Both the position numbers and the translations under genes were made by a program. Under the pieces are notes generated by a model, which was given only the letters and a program-made list of their open reading frames with translations, ran no database searches and had not been told where the DNA came from. Positions 1 to 8,537 of a stretch of 64,000 nucleotides of DNA are shown here, piece after piece. Within the stretch, counting starts at the first letter, position 1; each line of letters opens with the position of its first letter. Origin of the DNA: CAWARU01 sp963805795 (GTDB lineage Bacteria; Pseudomonadota; Gammaproteobacteria; UBA6186; Azoamicaceae); contig CAWDVG010000004.1 in assembly GCA_963805795.1 (NCBI GenBank), positions 596,362 to 660,361 of the forward strand, given 5' to 3'.

Positions 1-54
1 AGGCATTATTTTAACAGGAGGATGGGGGGCAAGCTAGGTATAGGATTGGAGTAA
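1..54 (+). CDS. possible 3' end of a gene entering from upstream
   Basis: Frame 1 is open from the window edge to a TAA at 52-54 and encodes 17 residues ending GLGIGLE-like. It may be the C-terminus of a protein that starts outside the window. Too short to identify; it could be chance. The next 99 bases up to the following start show nothing I recognise. Confidence 0.2.
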   Translation, partial: RHYFNRRMGGKLGIGLE

Positions 55-153
55 CGGTGAAAGTTATAGCTGTTTTTATATACAGAAAACTTTTCGTTCA
101 TTTTAAGCTCAAAATATTGAAGTATTAAATTTATAAAAAATAGGGGTTTTGAT

Positions 154-1014
154 ATGCCGGAAGATGATCCTGCCAATCACATTCATGATGCCGACGATAA
201 AGAATCCGATGAAATGGAAGAACAAAGAAAAAAAGTCGTAGCGGATGAAAAAGAACTTAAAGAAAAACAAGCTGCCCTTGTTTTTTCTCGTCAGATTGCA
301 GATAGAAAAACAAAAGCCGCTAAAAATAATAATCCTCAACCATCCCATCTTCAATCAGATGATCTAGAAATTTCAGCGGCAGTTTGGGATGCCATCAAAA
401 GCGGTGAAATGATCAAATATATCGCAAACTTTTTATCTGCCGAAGATAAGAAAAAGTTAAAAGACCCTGAAATTAAAATAAGCAATCCCAATCTCTGTGA
501 ACTTTGGAACAATAAAGAGAAAATATTGGAAATATCATGGAAGGAGGGCTGCTTAGGAGTATTCGTCGTAACTTCAAATACCTCTGAAGACTCCATTGCT
601 CCTATCCCCTTAATGATTGCCACCGCTCGAGTTGCTGTAGAGCTTGAGATCAATGCAAGACTGGGTGATTTAAGCGATTTATCGACAGAAGAACAAAAGG
701 CTAAGCGAGATCAATTACTGGAAGCAAACCCCAATATATTACATTTTACCATCGATCGCTTTGCAAAACCGCAGGATGTCGTTGATATGCTGTTGCAAAT
801 GAAGCAAGGAGAGCTGAAACTGACCGCCACACTAACAGACGATGTCATTGATAGGATTCAAAAGGAAATGAATCCTCTTGATAAAACAATTAAAGAACAA
901 ATCGATGTGCAACGCGCCAACAACCCAAAGATTGCAAAAAAAGAAATTGATAAAGAACAAAAAGAAAAGGCGGAGAATAAACCAGCTGGCAGCAAAACAA
1001 ATAAAAAAGGATAA
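154..1014 (+). CDS. charged hypothetical protein, 286 aa
   Basis: I do not recognise this protein. The first ~55 residues are very acidic then Lys/Glu rich and probably coiled or disordered. The middle (about 70-235) looks globular, with predicted helices. The last ~40 residues are Lys/Glu/Asn rich (many K-E-K repeats) and end in a basic NKKG tail. There is no signal peptide and no membrane segment. A soluble protein with charged ends beside accessory genes fits a secreted effector or an amoeba-associated orphan, but that is inference. No strong ribosome site precedes the ATG, so the start is the first ATG of a long open frame. Confidence 0.7.
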   Translation: MPEDDPANHIHDADDKESDEMEEQRKKVVADEKELKEKQAALVFSRQIADRKTKAAKNNNPQPSHLQSDDLEISAAVWDAIKSGEMIKYIANFLSAEDKKKLKDPEIKISNPNLCELWNNKEKILEISWKEGCLGVFVVTSNTSEDSIAPIPLMIATARVAVELEINARLGDLSDLSTEEQKAKRDQLLEANPNILHFTIDRFAKPQDVVDMLLQMKQGELKLTATLTDDVIDRIQKEMNPLDKTIKEQIDVQRANNPKIAKKEIDKEQKEKAENKPAGSKTNKKG

Positions 1015-1096
1015 AACATCCTTTTTTAACCAACCATTTCCCACTTACAAACAAATCTTTTATCGAAAAACACTAGACAGATTTTTAATATTTGCT

Positions 1097-2746
1097 TCAC
1101 ATCGATTCTTGCCTTAAGAAAGAATCATATTGTTTAATATCCATTTGGTTTAGGCCAGTTAAGCATAATTTTTCATATTGCTCCGCGGTTTTCCCATTTT
1201 GATCCTTCTTAAATTCCATAAGGATCGCCAATGTATTAGAGCGATCTCTTGGTATTAATAATATGTCGGGCCGGCCTAAACCCACCTCTCTATTTGAAAA
1301 AATGTCATGGGTTTCTTTTAAGGTGGAAATTAGACCTAAGACAAAGGTGTGGTAATTAGATTCGTTTGGAAAATCAAACCAACTTGGGATGTTAATCAAG
1401 TAATCTTGCAATTCTTTTAAAAATAAATCCACTTTGCCGGAGATTAAATGATTCATGAAGGCATTATAAGTTTGGGTGTTATTCAGGGTTCGCATAAAAG
1501 ATTGAAAAACATCGCGATAACTGCATTCAATTTCGTAATTTGGGATTTTTACCTGATATTTATAACGTGTTCCAGATAATTGCGGCTCACCTATTGTTTT
1601 TAAATATCCTAAAGACCACAATAAGCTCCATAAAATTTCATCATCTCCCTGTTTGAGTTGATCAAAAGATAAATATTCATCTATGAATGACTCAAAGGTG
1701 TTTCCAGTTAGGAGAGTATTTAACTTTTCTTTGACAGATGGACTCGAACTCAGCAAGACTTTCTTGAGCAGGTCTTCGTCGCCTGTTTTAATCCAATAGG
1801 GTTTCAATTTTCCATTATCGTCTAAGCAATTCAAAATAGACCAGGGATTATAAATGTTATCTGAATTGCCAGCGTGATATCCATTATACCAAAACCGAAT
1901 ATTTTTTATGTCCGTATGAACATTGCTTTCTTTAAATAAACTGAGCACCTCTGCTTCTGAAAAACCAAAACAACGACTGTATTTTTCTTCCATTAAGGAA
2001 TATAATTTCAAATTATTAATATCTGACAACATTTTATTTTTTGATAATCTCAGGATGCCCGTTATAACCCCTCTTTCAAGGAAATCATTCCCTTTGAGTG
2101 CTGCACCAAACATGCCTTTCAAAAAACCAACCAAATCCTCAAAATAGTCCTTTGAATAAGCGGCATTTAAAGGGGTGTCGTATTCGTCTATCAAGATAAT
2201 AACTTTTTGAGCATAATGTGCATGCAATAGATGAGAAAGCGTCTTTAAAGATTCACGAATATCGATGAGATTTGCTTTATTGTTGGGGTTCAGCCCCTTT
2301 AATCTTTCAAGATTGCTTTTGTCGACATCTGTTAATCTTTCGCTTTTTTCTAATTCCGGATAACTATTACAAACGTTCCGAATCAGAAAATACATTTTGC
2401 TTAAAAAATCCTCGTAGTGTTTCTCTTTAACATCTTTAAAACTAATAAAAATGACAGGAAACTTACCTTGATATTTTTTTATATAATCTCCATTCTCTAC
2501 CTTGTGAATGTCTAAATCATCAAACAAGTTTTTTGTAGGGTTCCCATTCACCTCTGCAGCAAAAAAATACCTTAACATGGACATATTCAAGGTCTTACCC
2601 CAGCGTCTTGGGCGGACAATCAATGAAACCTTAGCTCCGCTGTCTAATAGCTCTTTTATCATCAAGGTTTTATCAACAAAAAGATAACTTTGGTTTTTAT
2701 CTACTAGGTTTGAGAAATCATCCACCCTTATAGGAATTTTTTTCAT
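1097..2746 (-). CDS. AAA-ATPase-like protein with C-terminal PD-(D/E)XK nuclease-like domain
   Basis: The 549-aa protein has the layout of the AAA-ATPase-like (PF09820) plus PD-(D/E)XK nuclease (PF08011/DUF1703-type) family. It begins with the typical KKIPIRVDDFSNLV-like opening and YLFVDKT. A Walker A of the form RPRRWGKT lies at 45-52 and a Walker B IILIDEYD at 183-190. Near the C-terminus GRPD (D494) and EFK (E511, K513) match a nuclease core. The family is abundant in symbionts and gut bacteria and its function is not established; links to mobile DNA or defence are often proposed. The gene stands alone and faces its neighbours. All visible motifs are intact. Confidence 0.85.
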   Translation of the reverse strand: MKKIPIRVDDFSNLVDKNQSYLFVDKTLMIKELLDSGAKVSLIVRPRRWGKTLNMSMLRYFFAAEVNGNPTKNLFDDLDIHKVENGDYIKKYQGKFPVIFISFKDVKEKHYEDFLSKMYFLIRNVCNSYPELEKSERLTDVDKSNLERLKGLNPNNKANLIDIRESLKTLSHLLHAHYAQKVIILIDEYDTPLNAAYSKDYFEDLVGFLKGMFGAALKGNDFLERGVITGILRLSKNKMLSDINNLKLYSLMEEKYSRCFGFSEAEVLSLFKESNVHTDIKNIRFWYNGYHAGNSDNIYNPWSILNCLDDNGKLKPYWIKTGDEDLLKKVLLSSSPSVKEKLNTLLTGNTFESFIDEYLSFDQLKQGDDEILWSLLWSLGYLKTIGEPQLSGTRYKYQVKIPNYEIECSYRDVFQSFMRTLNNTQTYNAFMNHLISGKVDLFLKELQDYLINIPSWFDFPNESNYHTFVLGLISTLKETHDIFSNREVGLGRPDILLIPRDRSNTLAILMEFKKDQNGKTAEQYEKLCLTGLNQMDIKQYDSFLRQESM

Positions 2747-3019
2747 GCTCGTAACACTCAGAAAGATTTAAAATAAATTGTAATTATATCTCAAACATCC
2801 TTATTTGACCATCCAACACCAGACTGGGTTAGTTAGCTTGTCTAATTCATGTGCAAATAACTAAAATATTAATTAAATCCCGTTGTTCTTTTCACCTTAA
2901 TGGTAAAGCATTTTTATCTGTTTATTGCACATCAATATTTTTTTTAATCAAAGTATGATAGAATACAAACCATAGAAAAAAATAACTAATTTCTAAATCC
3001 CGAATCCGTTGGAGGAAAA

Positions 3020-3097
3020 ATGAGTGTGGCTACCGATCAAATAGAGATATCATCCAAAGATAGTAAAACTATAACAAACTTTAGAATTCATAATTAA
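3020..3097 (+). CDS. possible 25-aa leader peptide or small protein
   Basis: An ATG preceded by GGAGG at ideal distance (GGAGGAAAAATG) opens a 25-codon frame ending TAA. It lies 34 bases before the ankyrin/Tiki-like gene, whose own ribosome site is much weaker. The peptide MSVATDQIEI... matches nothing I know. The strong ribosome site is the main support. It could be a translated leader that couples to or attenuates the downstream gene. The rest of the 2747-3131 gap is AT-rich with no other gene seen. Confidence 0.4.
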   Translation: MSVATDQIEISSKDSKTITNFRIHN

Positions 3098-3131
3098 CAT
3101 ATTTTTAGTCAAAACTATATGGGAATATACA

Positions 3132-4682
3132 ATGAGGTTTCATATCCCTTTTACTAACACAAGAATTAACATTAAATTGCACCATCTAATTGTAGGTGCT
3201 TTAGCGATTGTTGGAGGCATTGCATGGTGGAGACAAGAACCCATTGTCGCCAACCCATCATTTGCACCTGATCTTAGCTTAAACCCAATACAAGGAGCTA
3301 GTGATTATCAAGAGACGTCGTTTCTGTTTCCTCCAATAAGTCCAGTGCAAGAAAAAAGCCATTCGGAATTTCTTCATCTTGTGCAAGATGGAACTTTAGA
3401 ACAAATGGCGCAATTCTTAAAAAAATCACCAGAAGAATTTGACGTTAATCAAATTGATCCTCGAGATGGCCTAACACCAATCAACAAAGTACTTATTCAT
3501 GCAAAAAACTTTAAACGAAAAGTTTACCCCTTATTACTGTTATTTTCAAATGGCGCTGACATTACAACAAAAGAAATCGATAATTTACCGAAACAAGTCT
3601 CCAGCATAGAATATACTTGCCTACAAGAAATTTTTCGAATTGCATATTTTAACACTCAAAATAAAGCACATGCTTTAAAATTGGCGCAGCTTAATAAAGC
3701 TATCCCTTCACGCAAGAAAAAATCAGTTATTTTGATTGGCGAGCTACATTGTAACGAAGGAGCTTCGTTACTGATGCAAAATGCGCTATCCTTTTTGGGA
3801 GAAGAAGGTTATAAAACATTCATAATTGAGCGCTCATTTATTGAGTATGATTTAAAAAAACTTAGGGGAAGGCATGGTGGTAAATATAAAGCACTTAAGG
3901 AAAAAATGAAGCCACTTCATCATACAATGGTAAATCAAAGTATCACTCTGGATAACTTAAATGGACTGATGACAGATTTTGACAATGCGTATCTAGACAA
4001 ACTGTCGAATATCCTTGAAGGCTTTGCAGCTAAAGGCGAGATCACTGTCAAGTTTATGGAACCCTTGCGATCCTTTGTGGTACATTTTTTAGAACCGGTT
4101 ATGAAAGCACAAACTACCGAAGGTACTGATACAGCTGAAGGTCGAGCGATAAATGAATTCAGAGAAACAACACATTTTAATACTATTGCTCTTGCAGCAG
4201 AACAAGGTCCTGTTATAAGCATAGGCGGTATAAACCATATATCTGGCATCCTAAAAAGAAGCGATCAATTTTACCGAATAGACGGGCCTCAAGAAAAGCA
4301 ACATTATCTTGCAGTCATTCCTTATAATGCCAAAGATGAATTGTTATACTACAATAGCGCACGTATTGTTTTTGCTCATTTATTTTTATTTAGGATTCAA
4401 GAATTGATAACTGAAGGCTATAACCCTTTACTTATGGATATGACAACGTCTGAAACTAGTTTACAAGCTATGCAGCAGCTTAAGAAAAGACTGAAGTTTC
4501 CTCGCACAATGGAAAATAATTTTCAAGAAAAAAACTTTTTTACCTCTTGGGGATTTGTTAAAGTGAAAGGTAATGACTATGCGGTTTCAAAGTCGTTTAG
4601 AGAAATCCCAAATCGAATAGTATCTGAAAATATAGGTGCTGCAACCGCATCTCAAACCCCAAGGATGAAAAAGCATAAGTAA
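3132..4682 (+). CDS. membrane-anchored ankyrin/Tiki-superfamily-like protein
   Basis: The 516-aa protein has one N-terminal transmembrane segment (about 19-33). A short ankyrin-like stretch follows (about 80-150, with DGLTPINKV and LLLFSNGADITTKE). The domain from about 198 has GELH (G203-H206), IIER (E233, R234) and GGINH (G366-H369). Two GxxH motifs plus a conserved Glu and Arg are the hallmark of the TraB/Tiki/EreA/ChaN-like superfamily, some members of which are metal-dependent hydrolases. The ankyrin plus anchor layout suggests an envelope or host-directed enzyme; that is inference. Start chosen as the ATG before the hydrophobic segment; GGGA lies upstream. The superfamily call is from motifs only. 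Confidence 0.65.
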   Translation: MRFHIPFTNTRINIKLHHLIVGALAIVGGIAWWRQEPIVANPSFAPDLSLNPIQGASDYQETSFLFPPISPVQEKSHSEFLHLVQDGTLEQMAQFLKKSPEEFDVNQIDPRDGLTPINKVLIHAKNFKRKVYPLLLLFSNGADITTKEIDNLPKQVSSIEYTCLQEIFRIAYFNTQNKAHALKLAQLNKAIPSRKKKSVILIGELHCNEGASLLMQNALSFLGEEGYKTFIIERSFIEYDLKKLRGRHGGKYKALKEKMKPLHHTMVNQSITLDNLNGLMTDFDNAYLDKLSNILEGFAAKGEITVKFMEPLRSFVVHFLEPVMKAQTTEGTDTAEGRAINEFRETTHFNTIALAAEQGPVISIGGINHISGILKRSDQFYRIDGPQEKQHYLAVIPYNAKDELLYYNSARIVFAHLFLFRIQELITEGYNPLLMDMTTSETSLQAMQQLKKRLKFPRTMENNFQEKNFFTSWGFVKVKGNDYAVSKSFREIPNRIVSENIGAATASQTPRMKKHK

Positions 4683-4958
4683 AAGGTAAGAGCAGGTTCC
4701 GCGAGTGCGCTGGCTTTGATATCTGAACTTAAGGCGTAGCTCGTCTTCTTGTAATAATTATCTATAACGACAAAATCTCCATTTTCAATTGTTAATCCTT
4801 CATGTACTTCTGCAACTGATGTTAAACAAGCAAAAGAATACAAAAACTTTATTGAGCAAACCTGTGGGGCCTTCAAAAATTTTTAGAATACTCTGATCGA
4901 CTCGACATTCCTACATAATACACTAAGTTATGATATCCATATTAATGAAATACTTTGT

Positions 4959-5249
4959 ATGATGCGTTCCAGAGCCATTCAGGTTAAAGATGATTTTAAT
5001 ACCATTCAGAACAAGCCAAAAACAGCTAAACCAAAAGTAACCGATGTAAAACATGATGGAGAAGAATTAATAATCAACAGCAAAACCACTAAAGAGGCTT
5101 CAACACAAAAGGCGAATCCTTCCTCAGTACCTCTCACAGATTTGCCGGCTCCTAAGCCATTAACATTTTCCTTCATTCATGCATTAGGCATAACAGCGGC
5201 TGTATCTATTGCCACAATTTTGGCAATAAAATTATTTCGACCAAAATGA
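4959..5249 (+). CDS. small tail-anchored hypothetical protein, 96 aa
   Basis: The first ~70 residues are hydrophilic (Lys, Thr, Asn, Glu rich). They are followed by one C-terminal hydrophobic helix (about 73-91, HALGITAAVSIATILAI) and a short basic tail KLFRPK. This is the topology of a tail-anchored membrane protein. There is no good ribosome site and no recognised family. It lies downstream of the ankyrin/Tiki-like gene and may be related to it in function. Could be a gene remnant. Confidence 0.4.
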   Translation: MMRSRAIQVKDDFNTIQNKPKTAKPKVTDVKHDGEELIINSKTTKEASTQKANPSSVPLTDLPAPKPLTFSFIHALGITAAVSIATILAIKLFRPK

Positions 5250-5351
5250 AAAACGTATTTTATGAGAATGAATAGGCAATAGGCTGTTTTCTGGGAATTG
5301 GATTTGAGACGCTGACTATATTATCCTAACCATTGTGAAATATACTGAACT

Positions 5352-6008
5352 TCACTTTAATCTCAACATTTTTCGTTTCACGAAATACTCAAACAATTTC
5401 GCAAAAACAGAATGATGAACCCACATTTTTCTTTGTTGCAACTGCCAAACAGCAACATCAGGAAAATTAAAATATATTTCTAAAAGTTTAATTGTGTTTT
5501 CATCTATGCTTGTTCCTTTTTCTATTCTTTGTAAGGTTATCTTTTTAATACCAAACGATAGCGCCAAATCATTTTGAGAAACCTTCAACTCTTCGCGCAA
5601 TTTTATGATATCTTCAACACAAAAATTTGTTTTATATGCTGGCTCAAAAACAAAGCTAGATGGACCCCGTTTTCCAATGCTGCCAAGAAGAACCAAGGGG
5701 TTATCTTCCTCAATTGAAATTCCTTCTGCCTTGCAATAATCTTCATAGGCGGGGTTCGATTTAACTGGGATTCTATCTAAAAAAACCGGAAACAATTGCC
5801 CTTTTTTCGAGGTATGTATGGATTTGAAGAGATCTAAATTTGAACCCATTGGAATTGCTGTCTTAGACCGGGCATAGTTTTTATCATATATCAATTCATA
5901 TACATCCCGTTTTTCATCATAAATTAATTCCCCCACATAAATCTTGCGTTTCTTTAATTCATGAAAAATATAAAGTTTGTTTTTATCAAGCTTAAGATCT
6001 GAATGCAT
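5352..6008 (-). CDS. HipA N-terminal domain fused to an HTH (HipS-HipB-like), no kinase
   Basis: The 218-aa protein begins with a HipA N-terminal-subdomain-like region (about 12-123: KIYVGELIYD, AIPMGSNLDLF, GQLFPVFLDRIP, PLVLLGSIG). An XRE-type helix-turn-helix follows (about 134-190: LREELKVSQNDLALSFGI, LQRIEKG). In canonical modules HipB is the HTH antitoxin and HipA the kinase; in HipBST the HipA N-subdomain is a separate antitoxin, HipS. Here both non-toxic parts are fused and no HipA/HipT kinase is nearby. ATG has GGAG seven bases upstream. Three palindromic operators upstream suggest autorepression. It could be a remnant antitoxin or a recruited regulator. Confidence 0.75.
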   Translation of the reverse strand: MHSDLKLDKNKLYIFHELKKRKIYVGELIYDEKRDVYELIYDKNYARSKTAIPMGSNLDLFKSIHTSKKGQLFPVFLDRIPVKSNPAYEDYCKAEGISIEEDNPLVLLGSIGKRGPSSFVFEPAYKTNFCVEDIIKLREELKVSQNDLALSFGIKKITLQRIEKGTSIDENTIKLLEIYFNFPDVAVWQLQQRKMWVHHSVFAKLFEYFVKRKMLRLK

Positions 6009-6166
6009 TTTCTAGCTCCAAATAGCGTTTTCTGATCAATCTTTAAAGAATGATGCCGTAGGTACATTAAACCAATCCATAAAACAATCTTCATGTGTAC
6101 CATAGTGACCTTCCCCCATCAACGGTTGTAAACACCTTAAACAATTCATTTTACCTACCTATTTAT

Positions 6167-6236
6167 GATATCTATAGATACCATAATAATCGCGACATCT
6201 ATAGATGTCAACTAATTTTAGACATCTATAGATGTC
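6167..6236 (-). promoter_or_regulatory. promoter with three operators spaced exactly 27 bp
   Basis: Palindromes start at 6167 (GATATCTATAGATACC, imperfect), 6194 and 6221 (both perfect GACATCTATAGATGTC), each 27 bp apart. On the minus strand a good sigma70 promoter overlaps them: -35 TTGACA at 6211-6206, 17-bp spacer, -10 TATTAT at 6188-6183. The second palindrome fills the spacer and part of the -35, so a bound repressor would block it. The likely binder is the HTH protein whose start lies at 6008, giving a leader of about 165 bases. The arrangement is seen; the binder is inferred. Confidence 0.75.
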
Positions 6237-6503
6237 AATATTAAAAAGCTGTTTATACAAACAGCAAAAAAATGTTTTAAGACAGGGCAATCACGCTAAC
6301 TAATCGCCCAATTGCTTGCATGCAAACGTAATGTGTCAGAATTCCATATTAAGCTTAGGCGTATTCACCATCTGCCTTTTATCAAAAGGAGGCGCATAAG
6401 CGCAGTTTTTAATTTGGCAGATATTTCAAATTAGAAATTCATAATATCTCCCGCAATTTATTTGTCAGTGTTCACGTTGTTAGATTATTGTAAAATCCGA
6501 GTC

Positions 6504-6607
6504 AGGGGTTCCGGATTACTTTTTCAGGGACGCCGTGAACCCATCCATGGGGGCTTGACGACAGCATCCCTGCTGTCGACACCCTTCAAAAGTAATCCGG
6601 AACCCCT
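6504..6607. repeat. palindromic repeat element A, copy 1
   Basis: Outer arms 6504-6524 and 6588-6607 pair perfectly over 20 bp (AGGGGTTCCGGATTACTTTT and its complement). Inside are a GGGACGCCGTGAA-like core, a small CCCAT/ATGGG hairpin and an 8-bp hairpin CGACAGCA-TCCC-TGCTGTCG. The result is a three-stem cloverleaf-like element. Two further copies occur at 34077-34184 and 46310-46415 with different arm sequences. The rest of the 6009-6751 gap, apart from the operators, shows nothing I can identify. Confidence 0.85.
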
Positions 6608-6751
6608 TCCTCTTGCGCTTTAGTCACGTAATACCGCCATCGAATGACTATTTTTCAAGAATAATACCTGTTCGATTACATTTATTTTTTTCGTCATTAG
6701 CTATAGACATCAAACAAAATAATTGACATAATTTTTTTTGAATTAATATCG

Positions 6752-7663
6752 CTACTTAATATGCTCCAAAATCCCTTCTAATTCATCCAGACTGTTGTAC
6801 TGAACTACAATTTTTCCTTTTCCTTGTTGGCCATGTTGTATGAGCACCGTAGCGCCTAATTTGTCTGATAAATTATTTTGTAAACGACGAATATCCGGAT
6901 CTAAAGGACGTTGTTGAATTTTAGGCAGACTGTCAGATTTGTCTTCCAACAAATCCGCAACCAAGCGTTCGGTTTCCCGCACAGATAAGCCTTTTTGACA
7001 TACTGTTTGGGCAATTTGAGTTTGCTGATGCGCTCGCAAACTTAAGATAACTTTTGCATGTCCCACCTCGATCTCGCCACGCATCAACATTGATTTTATA
7101 TCTTCTCCCAAGCTTAAAAGACGCAAGCTATTGGTTACAGTCGTTCTGGATTTTCCAACCGCTTCAGCCACCTGAACATGGGTTAAATTAAACTCTTTAG
7201 CTAAGCGTTCGTAAGCTATAGCTTCTTCAATGGGATTTAAATTTTCTCGTTGGATGTTTTCAATTAATGCCATCGCCATCACGTTTTCATCTTTCACATC
7301 TTTAATAATGACGGGGACCGCTGTTAAGCCAGCAAGCTCCGCAGCACGAAAACGTCTTTCACCCGCAATAATTTCATATTGGTTATCCTTTAAGGGACGA
7401 ACCACTATAGGCTGAATAATACCTTGTGCTCGAATGGATTCAGCCAGCGATTCTAAATTCGCAGACAATACTTCTTGGCGAGGTTGATAGCGGCCTGGTT
7501 TTAATTGGCTTATTGGGATCTCTAAAAATCCCTTTTGTTCGGATTCTAGTTTCTGATGATCCTTTTCTTGTTCTGCCTCATCATATTCTGTTTCCGCCAC
7601 TTCTGCTCTTAGGCCGATTAATAAGGCATCTAAGCCTCGTCCTAAACCTTTTTTACTCTTCAT
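6752..7663 (-). CDS. parB: ParB chromosome-partitioning protein
   Basis: A 303-aa ParB. It loads at parS, slides as a CTP-dependent clamp and works with ParA to segregate the origin. The GERRFRAA CTP-binding motif is at about 101-108, ENIQRENLNP at 135-144, and the parS-reading HTH at about 161-180 (THVQVAEAVGKSRTTV). The C-terminal region (about 240-303) would be the dimer domain. It lies 28 bp after parA in the conserved origin-flanking order. Likely targets are the three parS palindromes at 20.26-20.98 kb. Confidence 0.97.
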   Translation of the reverse strand: MKSKKGLGRGLDALLIGLRAEVAETEYDEAEQEKDHQKLESEQKGFLEIPISQLKPGRYQPRQEVLSANLESLAESIRAQGIIQPIVVRPLKDNQYEIIAGERRFRAAELAGLTAVPVIIKDVKDENVMAMALIENIQRENLNPIEEAIAYERLAKEFNLTHVQVAEAVGKSRTTVTNSLRLLSLGEDIKSMLMRGEIEVGHAKVILSLRAHQQTQIAQTVCQKGLSVRETERLVADLLEDKSDSLPKIQQRPLDPDIRRLQNNLSDKLGATVLIQHGQQGKGKIVVQYNSLDELEGILEHIK

Positions 7664-7691
7664 ATGCTATGTTCCTTGTTGTACTGCATTT

Positions 7692-8537
7692 CTATACGTT
7701 TTCAGTTGTGAGTTTTGGATTTGCATTTAGATCTGGATTTCGATCTGCATTTAACATCGTTTTTTTATTTTCTAATTGACCCTTTAATACTTCTTTTGCC
7801 AAAGAAAAATAAGCTTCTGAACCCTTGGATCCTTTATCATAGATCAAAACAGGTAAGCCATGACTAGGTGCTTCTGCCAAACGAACATTTCTGGGAATAA
7901 CCGTTTGATAAACGCGGTTGGCGAAATGTGAAATTAATTGTGCAGACACCTCGGTGGATAATCGATTACGGGGATCATACATCGTTCTTACAATGCCTTC
8001 GATTTTTAGCGAGGGGTTAAGATTTTTTCGAATTTGCTCAATCGTATTCAATAATGCGGAAAGCCCTTCAAGCGCAAAATATTCACATTGCATCGGAATA
8101 ATCACCGAATGCGCTGCCACCAACGCATTAAGGGTTAATGTATTTAAAGAGGGCGGGCAATCGATCAGCACAAAATCATAACGTGTGTCAATTTTTTTCA
8201 ATCCTTCCTTTAATGTTTGTTCTTGCTTTGGCTTTTTAAGCAGGGTTATTTCAGCAGCCGTTAGATCCCCATTTGCTGGCAAAACAGCATATTTCCCAGG
8301 CGTTTTTTCAACAATGGCTGCTTGAATATCACAAACACCCAATAATACATCGGTTAGAGATAAAGCGATTTTATTTTTATCGACACCACTGCCCATCGTG
8401 GCATTTCCTTGAGGATCTAAATCTACCAGCAATACCTTATAGTTAAGCAAAGCCAAGGCTGCTGCTAAATTAATACAACTGGTCGTTTTTCCGACGCCCC
8501 CTTTTTGGTTCGCAATTGCTATTATCTTCTCAACCAC
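7692..8537 (-). CDS. parA: ParA-family partition ATPase (Soj-like)
   Basis: A 281-aa ParA/Soj ATPase with the deviant Walker A KGGVGKT at 12-18 and the LIDCPPSLNTLT region near 125. ATP-bound dimers coat the nucleoid and pull ParB-parS complexes. Its start overlaps the rsmG stop by 8 bp and parB follows, so this is a translationally coupled operon. The C-terminus has a ~20-residue Asn/Asp/Lys-rich tail beyond the usual end of about 255-260 aa. Otherwise standard. Confidence 0.97.
   Translation of the reverse strand: MVEKIIAIANQKGGVGKTTSCINLAAALALLNYKVLLVDLDPQGNATMGSGVDKNKIALSLTDVLLGVCDIQAAIVEKTPGKYAVLPANGDLTAAEITLLKKPKQEQTLKEGLKKIDTRYDFVLIDCPPSLNTLTLNALVAAHSVIIPMQCEYFALEGLSALLNTIEQIRKNLNPSLKIEGIVRTMYDPRNRLSTEVSAQLISHFANRVYQTVIPRNVRLAEAPSHGLPVLIYDKGSKGSEAYFSLAKEVLKGQLENKKTMLNADRNPDLNANPKLTTENV

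Noticed and set aside
4652..4876. Minus-strand 74-aa frame after the Tiki-like gene, with protein-like stretch GLTIENGDFVVIDNYYKK
   Set aside because: It overlaps the end of the plus-strand gene, has no ribosome site and matches no family I know; kept out as unproven.
6221..6236. Operator palindromes as a CRISPR-like or iteron origin array
   Set aside because: Only three short palindromes with 11-bp gaps, placed over a sigma70 promoter; a repressor array explains them better.
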